From Proteobacteria bacterium SG_bin6 (GTDB taxonomy: Bacteria; Pseudomonadota; Alphaproteobacteria; Sphingomonadales; Sphingomonadaceae), in contig LWDJ01000047.1 in the NCBI GenBank assembly GCA_002083435.1, forward strand, positions 301-11,389: DNA of 11,089 nt. The letters run 5' to 3'. Positions 5,231-11,089 of this stretch are shown here, in pieces. The notes beneath the pieces are model-generated. The model was not told the origin of the DNA. It made no database searches and saw only the letters and a list, made by a program, of their open reading frames with translations. The position numbers and the translations under genes were made by a program. The first letter of the stretch is position 1; each line of letters starts with the position of its first letter.

Positions 5231-7983
5231 CGGCCATCCTCCGGGCCGGCGGCGCTGTCATCGCCGATGATCGCGCCGTCCTGGGGATCGGTCGCAACCG
5301 GCACGTCGGGCACGGCTTCCTCGTCCTCCTCGTCGATCAGCGCGGCGGAGACGACATGCTCCTCGGCGCCGACATCGAACAGCCGCACGCCAGCCGAGCC
5401 GCGCCCGATCACTCGCAGCGAATCGAGCGGCATCCGGATCATCTTGGCCTGATCGGTCGCGAGCATCAGCTGATCATCCTTCGCCGCCGGGAAGCTGGCG
5501 ACGACCGCGCCGTTGCGGGCGATATTGTCGATATTGACGATGCCCTGGCCGCCGCGCCCGGTGCGGCGATACTCATAGGCGCTCGACAGCTTGCCATAGC
5601 CGTTCGCGCATACCGTCAGGATGAACTGCTCGCGCTGGGCGAGTTCGGCGAAGCGGTCCGCCGGCAGCGCCGGTTCGCCCTCGCGCTCGCCCTTCCACGG
5701 GGCGAAGCGGAGATATTCCTCGCGCTCCTCCTGGGCGGTGCCGACGCGGTGGAGGATCGAGAGCGAGATCACCTCGTCATCGCCGCGCAGCGTAATGCCG
5801 CGCACGCCCGTTGAAGTGCGGCTCTGGAACTCGCGCACTTCGTCGCCGGCGAAGCGGATCGCCTTGCCCTGGCGCGTCGCGAGCAGCACATCGTCATGCG
5901 CTTCCAAAAGCGCGACGCCGATCAGCCGGTCCGCCGAGCCATCCTCGAAGCGCATCGCGATCTTGCCGCCCGTCGGGATGTTGGTGAAGGCGTCCATCGA
6001 ATTGCGCCGCACCGCGCCGAGCGCGGTCGCGAACATCACGTGGAGCTTGCCCCACTCCGCCTCGTCCTCGGGGAGCGGCAGGACGGTCGAGATCGTCTCC
6101 CCTTCGGCGAGCGGCAGCAGGTTCACCATCGGCCGCCCACGTGTCGCCGGACCGCCCTCGGGCAGGCGCCATACCTTCAGCCGATAGACCTTGCCGTGGG
6201 TGGAGAAGAACAGGACGGGGGTGTGGGTGGAGGTGACGAACAGGTTCGTCACCGCATCCTCTTCCTTGGTCGCCATGCCGGCGCGGCCCTTGCCGCCGCG
6301 CTTCTGCGCGCGGAACGCGTCGAGGCTGGTGCGCTTGATATAGCCCTGGAGCGTGACCGTCACGACCATCGCCTCGCGCTCGATCAGATCCTCGTCGTCG
6401 ATCCCCTCGGCGGCGGCGGCGATCTGGGTGCGGCGCGGGGTGGCGAACTGATCGCGCACCTCGATCAGCTCGTCGCGCATCACCGCGTAGAGCTTGGCAC
6501 GATCGGCGAGGATCGCGAGCAGATCGGCGATCGAGGCGGCAAGCTCCTTCAGCTCCTCGCCAATCTCGTCACGGCCGAGCGCGGTGAGGCGGTGGAGCCG
6601 CAGATCGAGGATCGCGCGCACCTGCTCGTCGGACAGGCGATAGCTGTCGCCCGCGATCTCGGTTTCGACCGCTTCGACCAGGCGGATATAGGGCAGGATT
6701 TCGCCGATCGGCCATTCGCGCGCGAGCAGCGCTGCGCGCGCTTCCGCCGGGCTCGCCGAGCCACGGATGATCCGCACCACTTCGTCGAGATTGGTGACCG
6801 CGATCACCAGCCCGAGCAGGATGTGCGCCCGCTCGCGCGCCTTGGCGAGTTCGTACTTCGCCCGGCGGGTGATCACTTCCTCGCGGAACTTCACGAAGGC
6901 GTCGATGATGTCGCGCAGGTTGAGCAGTTCGGGCCGGCCGCCGCGGATCGCGAGCATGTTCGCCGGGAAGCTCTGCTGCGCGGGGGTGTGGCGCCAGAGC
7001 TGGTTGAGCACCACATCGGGCGTCGCGTCGCGCCGCAGGTCGATCACGATGCGCACGCCCTGGCGGTTCGACTCGTCGCGAATGTCGGAGACACCCTCGA
7101 TCCGCTTGTCCTTCACCGCCTCGGCGATCTTCTCGACGAGCGCGTTCTTGCCCTGCTGGTAGGGGATTTCGGTGAGGACGATCGCGCGCTTGTCGCCACG
7201 CCCCTCCTCGATCATGTGGCGCGCGCGCACGATGATCGAGCCGCGCCCGGTCTCATAGGCCGCGCGGGTGCCGGCACGGCCGAGGATGATCGCGCCGGTC
7301 GGGAAATCGGGACCGGGGACAATGTCGAGCAATTCCTCGCTCGAGGGCGCGGCGGCGCCCGACAGCGCCCGGTCGATCCACAGCAGACAGGCGTCGATCA
7401 CCTCGCCCAGATTGTGCGGCGGAATGTTGGTCGCCATGCCGACCGCGATGCCGCCCGCGCCGTTGACGAGCAGATTGGGGAAGCGCGCCGGCAGCACGCT
7501 CGGCTCGCGCTCGGAGCCGTCATAATTGGGCTGGAAGTCGACCGTGTCCTTGTCGATGTCCGCGAGCAGCGACCCGGCGACCTTGGCCAGCCGCGCCTCG
7601 GTATAGCGCTCGGCCGCCGGCGGATCGGGGTCCATCGAGCCGAAATTGCCCTGGCCGTCGATCAGCGGCAGCCGCATCGACCAGTCCTGCGCCAGCCGCG
7701 CGAGCGCGTCATAGATCGCCTGGTTGCCGTGCGGATGGTATTTACCCATCGTGTCGCCGGTGATGCGGGCGCACTTGCGATAGGGCTTGTTGTAGAAATA
7801 GCCCGATTCCTGGCACGACCACAGGATGCGGCGATGGACGGGCTTCAACCCGTCGCGCACGTCGGGCAGCGCGCGCGAGACGATCACGCTCATCGCGTAG
7901 CTCAGGTAGCTCGATCGCATCTCTTCGACGATCGAGATCGGGGTAATGTCTGAAGGGTCGGCGAGCAGGGTCTCGTCGGTCAA
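5227..7983 (-). CDS. gyrA: DNA gyrase subunit A
   Basis: Subunit A of DNA gyrase (A2B2) cuts and rejoins DNA, letting the enzyme introduce negative supercoils. The protein has 918 residues. The breakage-reunion domain holds the catalytic tyrosine Tyr127 in ERYTEARL, equivalent to E. coli Tyr122. The GyrA box QKRGGKG (560-566) at the start of the DNA-wrapping domain marks it as GyrA rather than ParC. A stretch at about 745-786 (REEYLRFAPWKGEREGE and following) interrupts the C-terminal domain compared with E. coli, and the tail is acidic. The start is TTG at 7983: no in-frame ATG lies immediately upstream, the next ATG is codon 22, inside the conserved EEMRSSYLSYAMS region, and only a weak GAGAG precedes it. 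In the quinolone region, E. coli Asp82 and Ser83 are Asn87 and Gln88 here, while Asp92 (E. coli Asp87) is kept. It is followed directly by the overlapping DUF952 gene. Confidence 0.97.
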   Translation of the reverse strand: MTDETLLADPSDITPISIVEEMRSSYLSYAMSVIVSRALPDVRDGLKPVHRRILWSCQESGYFYNKPYRKCARITGDTMGKYHPHGNQAIYDALARLAQDWSMRLPLIDGQGNFGSMDPDPPAAERYTEARLAKVAGSLLADIDKDTVDFQPNYDGSEREPSVLPARFPNLLVNGAGGIAVGMATNIPPHNLGEVIDACLLWIDRALSGAAAPSSEELLDIVPGPDFPTGAIILGRAGTRAAYETGRGSIIVRARHMIEEGRGDKRAIVLTEIPYQQGKNALVEKIAEAVKDKRIEGVSDIRDESNRQGVRIVIDLRRDATPDVVLNQLWRHTPAQQSFPANMLAIRGGRPELLNLRDIIDAFVKFREEVITRRAKYELAKARERAHILLGLVIAVTNLDEVVRIIRGSASPAEARAALLAREWPIGEILPYIRLVEAVETEIAGDSYRLSDEQVRAILDLRLHRLTALGRDEIGEELKELAASIADLLAILADRAKLYAVMRDELIEVRDQFATPRRTQIAAAAEGIDDEDLIEREAMVVTVTLQGYIKRTSLDAFRAQKRGGKGRAGMATKEEDAVTNLFVTSTHTPVLFFSTHGKVYRLKVWRLPEGGPATRGRPMVNLLPLAEGETISTVLPLPEDEAEWGKLHVMFATALGAVRRNSMDAFTNIPTGGKIAMRFEDGSADRLIGVALLEAHDDVLLATRQGKAIRFAGDEVREFQSRTSTGVRGITLRGDDEVISLSILHRVGTAQEEREEYLRFAPWKGEREGEPALPADRFAELAQREQFILTVCANGYGKLSSAYEYRRTGRGGQGIVNIDNIARNGAVVASFPAAKDDQLMLATDQAKMIRMPLDSLRVIGRGSAGVRLFDVGAEEHVVSAALIDEEDEEAVPDVPVATDPQDGAIIGDDSAAGPEDGR

Positions 7984-8096
7984 GGTCGCGCGCTCTCGAG
8001 TGGCTTTATGACGGGAAGGTGACGACCCCCTAGCCGATGGCGCGCGGACGCGCCACCCCGTTTGGCATTTTAGCGGCCGGTATCGGCCCGTCCCTC

Positions 8097-8126
8097 CTCC
8101 CTGGAAGGGAGCGGTTGGGGGTGGGT
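8097..8126. repeat. Hairpin with G-rich tail upstream of gyrA
   Basis: CTCCCT (8097-8102), loop GGA, AGGGAG (8106-8111), then the tail CGGTTGGGGGTGGG. Same design as the elements at 1-30 and 2057-2094. It lies in the gap 7984-8260 between gyrA and the small secreted-protein gene, where I see no gene. Confidence 0.5.
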
Positions 8127-8164
8127 CGATCAGGGGTCTGCGCCCGGTTCATGGGAAACCCGTT

Positions 8165-8182
8165 CCCATGCCCATGCCCATG
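8165..8182. repeat. Three tandem CCCATG hexamers
   Basis: CCCATG is repeated three times in a row, with a partial CCCA after it. CATGGG at 8150-8155 is an inverted copy separated by nine bases. It lies between the two palindromic elements of this gap. A plus-strand reading gives a Met-Pro run, but the ORF has no other coding features, so I treat it as a simple repeat that could vary in copy number. Confidence 0.6.
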
Positions 8183-8214
8183 CCCAAAGGACGTCCCACG
8201 CCATTTCAACCCGC

Positions 8215-8239
8215 CGCAACCCCTCCCTTTCGGGGAGGG
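8215..8239. repeat. C-rich tail and hairpin, inverted partner of 8097-8126
   Basis: CCGCAACCCC leads into the hairpin CCCTCCC (8221-8227), loop TTTCG, GGGAGGG (8233-8239). This is the reverse orientation of the element about 90 bp to its left, so the two form an inverted pair. It ends just 22 bp beyond the 3' end of the Thr/Lys-rich protein gene and could stabilise or end that transcript. Confidence 0.5.
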
Positions 8240-8260
8240 CCCCTGCAGCGCGCGGACGCC

Positions 8261-8524
8261 CTATTTCTTGCAGGCGGTTTTGGTCGCGTTGCCCTTCTTG
8301 GAGCAATCATAGGTGATCGTCTTGCCGGTCTTGGTCTTGGTGGTGACCTTGTTGCGGCTGACGGTGGTGGTCTTGGTGGTGGTGGTCGCGGCCTTGGCCG
8401 GGGCGGCGGTGCCGGTCGTCGTCGTCTTGGTGGTTTTGGTCTCGGTCTTGGCGGCGGTCATCTGCGCGGTGGCGCTCGTGGCGAGCAGCGCCGCGCCGGC
8501 GGCGGCGATAAGCGAACGGATCAT
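8261..8524 (-). CDS. Small exported Thr/Lys-rich protein of unknown function
   Basis: An 87-residue protein starting with a clear signal peptide: Met-Ile-Arg, a hydrophobic run, then ATSATA with likely cleavage between Ala20 and Gln21. The mature part of about 67 residues is mostly Thr, Lys and Ala (residues 24-70), giving a strong positive charge, and ends in ITYDCSKKGNATKTACKK-type sequence with two cysteines (74 and 85) that could form a disulfide in the periplasm. The start at 8524 is chosen because the signal peptide begins there and GAGAGGAAC lies about seven bases upstream; the longer frame to 8611 has no such support. I do not know the function. A cell-surface, nucleic-acid-binding or polyanion-binding role would fit the charge but is only a guess. 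It lies 114 bp downstream of the dehydrogenase gene on the same strand. Confidence 0.8.
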   Translation of the reverse strand: MIRSLIAAAGAALLATSATAQMTAAKTETKTTKTTTTGTAAPAKAATTTTKTTTVSRNKVTTKTKTGKTITYDCSKKGNATKTACKK

Positions 8525-8638
8525 TTGCCTGTTCCTCTCCCACGGTGGCGGGGCACCACCGCTGGTCGTGAGAGGATCATGCCGAACACCGCCTGTCCAG
8601 CGCCCGGGCAATGAAGTTTTGGCAATCTTGTCTGGCGT

Positions 8639-9328
8639 TTACGGCGCGATTTCCTGCCCGTCCCAGGCGAACAGCTTGCCGCTGTCGGCCGCTTTCAGAC
8701 CGTCGAGCAGATCGAGTAGCTGCACCGCCGCGCGATCGGGCGCGAACAGCTGGCCGGGCTTTACATTGGCTTGGAACGGCTTCGAAAGTTGCGTGTCGAC
8801 GGTGCCCGGATGGAGCGCCACCACGATCCCTTGCGGATTGCGCCTTCTCTCCTCGATCGCGAGCGTGCGGATCAGCTGGTTGAGCGCCGCCTTCGCCGCG
8901 CGATAGCTGTGCCAGCCGCCGAGCCTGTTGTCGCTGATGCTCCCCACCCGCGCCGAAAGCGCGGCGAAGATCGTGCGGCGATCGCGCGGCAAGATCGGCA
9001 GGAAGTGCTTGGCGACGAGCGCGGGGCCGATCGCGTTCACCTGGAAATTGCGCGCGAGCCAGGCGGGGTCGAGCTCCTTCAGTGCCCGTTCGGGGCCGCG
9101 CTCGCCTTCATGGAGCAGGCCGGTCGCGACGAGCACCGCGTCGGGTGCGCCGCCGCGCGCCGCCTCGGTCGCGGCGGCGGCGATGCTCGCTTCGTCGGTG
9201 ATGTCGATCGGCATGGCGCCCATAGCCTGTCGCGCGAAGCGGACGACGCCCACGCCTTCGCCGTCCAGCGCTTCGGCAAGCGCGCCGCCGATGCCGCCGC
9301 TTGCCCCGATCACGACCACTTTTTCCAT
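8639..9328 (-). CDS. SDR-family oxidoreductase, C-factor-like
   Basis: A 229-residue short-chain dehydrogenase/reductase. The NAD(P)-binding motif GASGGIG is at 8-14, the structural Asn in NFQVNAIGP is Asn98, a serine in ALSARVGS (Ser125 by motif alignment) precedes the catalytic pair Tyr142 and Lys146 (SYRAAKAALNQL), and HPGTVDT (173-179) follows. The longer spacing between Ser and Tyr, with the SDNRLGGWHSYRAAK segment, is typical of the C-factor/CsgA-like branch of SDRs, whose substrates are mostly unknown. The start at 9328 places the glycine motif near residue 8, as usual; an in-frame ATG at 9361 would add 11 atypical residues. No clear Shine-Dalgarno sequence is seen at either start. It is divergent from the TPR-like gene across 140 bp. 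Family secure, substrate unknown. Confidence 0.9.
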   Translation of the reverse strand: MEKVVVIGASGGIGGALAEALDGEGVGVVRFARQAMGAMPIDITDEASIAAAATEAARGGAPDAVLVATGLLHEGERGPERALKELDPAWLARNFQVNAIGPALVAKHFLPILPRDRRTIFAALSARVGSISDNRLGGWHSYRAAKAALNQLIRTLAIEERRRNPQGIVVALHPGTVDTQLSKPFQANVKPGQLFAPDRAAVQLLDLLDGLKAADSGKLFAWDGQEIAP

Positions 9329-9410
9329 CGTCCGCGCCGATAGGCCGCCCGCGCGCGCCATTCAATGCGCGTTCATGGCCCGAGGCGCAGGAGGCGCCAT
9401 CGCTTGAACC

Positions 9411-9435
9411 CCTGCCACGCGCGGCTTAAGGCAGG
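9411..9435. promoter_or_regulatory. Inverted repeat in the divergent promoter region
   Basis: CCTGCC (9411-9416) and GGCAGG (9430-9435) are perfect inverted arms 13 bases apart, between the dehydrogenase and the TPR-like gene. The spacing would suit a dimeric regulator, or it is a weak hairpin in the 5' leader. A TTGAAC at 9404-9409 could be a -35 for the plus-strand gene, but no good -10 is seen at the right distance. Low confidence. Confidence 0.25.
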
Positions 9436-9468
9436 CGCATCAGCGAGGGGCTGTTACAGGAGACGGAC

Positions 9469-10806
9469 ATGATGCGGATCAAGACCAAGGCCGCGCGCGC
9501 GGCGCTGCTGCTCGCCGGAGCAGGGGCGGTGCTGGTGCCCGGCGTGGCACTTGCGCAGAAGGACAAGAAGGGCGCGGCCGCCGATACGGCGCCGAAGGTG
9601 CAGCTTAGCGACGGCTTCCGCAAGGCAGCGCTGCCCGCGCAGAACGCGCTGCAGGCGAAGAACTGGGCCGAGGCCGAGCCGCTCGTTGCCGCCGCCGAAG
9701 CCGCGGTGAAGACCGATGACGACAAATTCTACGCGCAGCAATTCCGGCTGCAGCTGGCCGACGGCACGCTGGTGCAGCGCGCGAATGGCGACGCGAACAT
9801 CTATGCCCAGGGCGAGGCCACGCTGATCGGGCCGCTCGACGCGCTGATCGCCAACCCCAAGCTGCCGCAGGACACGCGCGCGCGCTTCCTCTTCAAGCGG
9901 GGCCAGATCGAATATGGCGCCAAGCGCTACAAGGAAGCGATCGCCTTCTATGATCGTGCGCGCGAGGCGGGGTATAACGACCCCAACCTGGCGCTCAACA
10001 TCGCCCAGGCGCGCGCCGACGGTGGCGATCTCGCCGGATCGGCCGCGGCGATCCGCGCGGCGATCGATGCCGAAAAGGCAGCTGGCCGTAAGGCGCCGCT
10101 CGAATGGTATCGCTATGCCCGCGCCAAGGTCGCCCAGGCGAAGCTGAACGCGCAGGTCAACGACTGGTCGTTGCTGATGGTGAAGGACTATCCAACCGCC
10201 AAGCACTGGCGCGAAGCGGTGCTGCTCTATGGCTTCAACGGCGCCGCCTCGCCCCAGCTCGACAAGCGCGCCAAGATCGATCTGTGGCGGCTGCTGCGCG
10301 TGAACAAGGCGCTCGCCGACCAGGGCGATTATGTCGAATATGCCGAGGATCTAGGCGATGTCGGCCTGGGAGCGGAGGCCAAGGCGGTGATCGACGAAGG
10401 CCGCGCCGCCGGCAAGATTCCTGCCGCTTCCGGTCCGGCCAATATGGTCTATTCGGAAGCGCAGAAGCAAATCGCGAGCGACGGTCCGCTCGATGCGCTC
10501 GCCAAGCGCGCCCAGGCGGCGCCCGCCGGTGGCCCGGCGGCGGCGACGGGTGACCTGGCGCTCGGCACCGGCAACTATGCCCGCGCGATCGAGCTCTACA
10601 AGCTCGCGCTCACCAAGGGCGGGGTGAAGGTGGACGAGGTCAACAGCCACCTGGCAATGGCGCAGGCGCTGTCTGGCGACAAGGCCGGCGCGAAGACGAC
10701 CTTCGCGCTGGTGAAGACCCCGCCGCGTTCGGACATCGCCGCCTATTGGGTCACTTGGCTCGACCAGGCCGGCCCGACCGAACCCGGCAACGCTGGCGAC
10801 GAATAA
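9469..10806 (+). CDS. Exported TPR-like protein of unknown function
   Basis: A 445-residue protein with a clear signal peptide (basic MMRIKTKAAR, a hydrophobic run, VALA with cleavage near Ala29/Gln30), so it is periplasmic or outer-membrane associated. The mature part is rich in Ala-heavy helix pairs. TPR-like units can be read at about 53-84 (AALPAQNALQAKNWAEAEPL), 139-168 (FLFKRGQIEYGAKRYKEAIA) and 360-385 (LALGTGNYARAIELYKLAL), suggesting a protein-binding scaffold. No enzyme motif is seen. The start is well supported: AGGAG at 9458-9462 is six bases before the ATG; a second ATG follows directly (codon 2) and could be used instead. It is divergent from the dehydrogenase and ends at a strong hairpin pair. 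I do not know its partner or pathway. Confidence 0.88.
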   Translation: MMRIKTKAARAALLLAGAGAVLVPGVALAQKDKKGAAADTAPKVQLSDGFRKAALPAQNALQAKNWAEAEPLVAAAEAAVKTDDDKFYAQQFRLQLADGTLVQRANGDANIYAQGEATLIGPLDALIANPKLPQDTRARFLFKRGQIEYGAKRYKEAIAFYDRAREAGYNDPNLALNIAQARADGGDLAGSAAAIRAAIDAEKAAGRKAPLEWYRYARAKVAQAKLNAQVNDWSLLMVKDYPTAKHWREAVLLYGFNGAASPQLDKRAKIDLWRLLRVNKALADQGDYVEYAEDLGDVGLGAEAKAVIDEGRAAGKIPAASGPANMVYSEAQKQIASDGPLDALAKRAQAAPAGGPAAATGDLALGTGNYARAIELYKLALTKGGVKVDEVNSHLAMAQALSGDKAGAKTTFALVKTPPRSDIAAYWVTWLDQAGPTEPGNAGDE

Positions 10807-10854
10807 GCACCGCGGGCGGCGCGCTTTGGCGCGCGTCGCCCGCCGGCGCGGTGC
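10807..10854. repeat. Very GC-rich stem-loop directly after the TPR-like gene
   Basis: GCACCGCG (10807-10814) pairs with CGCGGTGC (10847-10854). Inside, GGCG and GCGCGC pair with CGCC and GCGCGC around a TTTG loop, with small bulges. It begins at the first base after the stop codon. With no T-run it is not a classical terminator by itself, but it would stall polymerase or protect the mRNA 3' end ahead of the terminator that follows. Confidence 0.6.
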
Positions 10855-10863
10855 TCAGAGCCT

Positions 10864-10897
10864 GTTTGGAAAGGCGCTGACCGCGCCTTTTTCAAAC
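10864..10897. terminator. Probable bidirectional intrinsic terminator
   Basis: The arm GTTTGGAAAGGCGC pairs with GCGCCTTTTTCAAAC around the loop TGACC. The 3' arm on the plus strand contains a run of five T (10888-10892). It lies between the TPR-like gene and the converging Lrp-type gene and, being nearly symmetric, can serve both, with the plus strand favoured by the T-run. Confidence 0.7.
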
Positions 10898-10903
10898 GGA
10901 CGC

Positions 10904-11089
10904 TCAGGCGTCAGGCACCGGAATGCCCGGTAGCGCCTTGGTGGTGCGGATGGTGAGCGAGGTCTTGACGCTCGCCACGTTGGGCGCGGGCGTTAGGTGC
11001 GTGGTCAGAATTTCCTGGAACGCCTTCAGATCGCTCGCCACGATCTTCAGGATGAAGTCGATCTCGCCGTTCAGCATGTGGCATTCGCG
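10904..11089 (-). CDS. Lrp/AsnC-family transcriptional regulator, C-terminal part only
   Basis: The last 61 residues of a protein cut by the window's right edge, ending in TGA at 10904. The reading RECHMLNGEIDFILKIV, then FQEILTTHLTPAPNVASVKTS and TIRTTKALPGIPV, matches the ligand-binding RAM domain of Lrp/AsnC regulators, including the strand that follows the conserved G-x-x-D (GEID) and the closing LTIRTTKALP stretch. The N-terminal helix-turn-helix is outside the window. These proteins form dimers and octamers that bind an amino acid and regulate nearby or distant genes. It converges on the TPR-like gene, so regulation of that gene is not implied by position. Confidence 0.9.
   Translation of the reverse strand, partial: RECHMLNGEIDFILKIVASDLKAFQEILTTHLTPAPNVASVKTSLTIRTTKALPGIPVPDA

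Noticed and set aside
5896..7953. A 685-residue plus-strand open frame across gyrA
   Set aside because: It is antisense to a clear gyrA. Its Arg/Asp/His/Gln-rich composition is what GC-rich antisense frames give, and no domain or ribosome site supports it.
5227..7983. ParC instead of GyrA
   Set aside because: QKRGGKG at residues 560-566 fits the GyrA box, which ParC normally lacks, and the full DNA-wrapping domain is present.
8165..8187. Possible CRISPR-like repeat
   Set aside because: The unit is six bases with no spacers and no cas genes nearby.
8313..8906. A plus-strand frame with a long Val/Leu run that looks like membrane segments
   Set aside because: The Val/Leu run is simply the reverse of the Thr/Lys codons of the secreted peptide gene, and the rest overlaps the dehydrogenase.
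1..11089. tRNA or rRNA genes, transposases, integrases or attachment sites
   Set aside because: Both strands were read for cloverleaf and rRNA landmarks and for transposase or recombinase motifs; none was found, so the accessory block has no visible mobility gene.

Overview
The window looks like chromosomal DNA of a high-GC alphaproteobacterium, most likely a sphingomonad (Sphingomonadaceae). This rests on overall high GC, a TrmFO-type tRNA methylase, the style of the GyrA protein (an extra segment in its C-terminal domain), the secreted Thr/Lys-rich peptide, and the many GC-rich palindromes between genes. I recognised these by eye and ran no search, so the genus is inference.

Layout, left to right. 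At 1-159 there is a cluster of G/C-rich palindromic repeats beyond the end of trmFO. At 160-1470 (-) is trmFO, a tRNA m5U54 methyltransferase. At 1642-4019 lies an accessory block on the minus strand: a putative single-chain restriction-modification protein (beta-class DNA methyltransferase with a C-terminal Mrr-like nuclease domain, 2262-3968), followed downstream by a small helix-turn-helix protein (1642-2016). The two are separated by a repeat-rich gap with strong hairpins. A 240-bp divergent region follows, then a YhhN/TMEM86-type membrane protein on the plus strand (4208-4837). It converges on a two-gene minus-strand unit, gyrA (TTG start, 5227-7983) and a DUF952 protein (GTG start, 4895-5230), whose stop and start codons overlap by four bases. 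Upstream of gyrA is a gene-free, repeat-rich gap (7984-8260). Then come a small secreted Thr/Lys-rich protein (8261-8524, -), a C-factor-like short-chain dehydrogenase (8639-9328, -), a divergently transcribed exported TPR-like protein (9469-10806, +), a double hairpin that includes a terminator (10807-10897), and the C-terminal end of an Lrp/AsnC-family regulator (10904-11089, -) cut by the window edge.

How the genes work together. Most of this is housekeeping: trmFO in tRNA modification and gyrA in DNA supercoiling. The accessory piece is the MTase-nuclease fusion plus HTH gene, which sits between conserved-looking genes. Its presumed target-recognition segment is clearly AT-richer than the rest of the same gene, as if exchanged or acquired. 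The other structure unexplained by genes is a recurring intergenic element: a short hairpin with a G-rich tail facing an inverted copy, seen as three composite pairs.

The points I would check first are the methylase-nuclease fusion, its low-GC core, the natural substitutions in the GyrA quinolone region, and the paired palindromes. No tRNA, rRNA, CRISPR array, transposase or integrase was seen.
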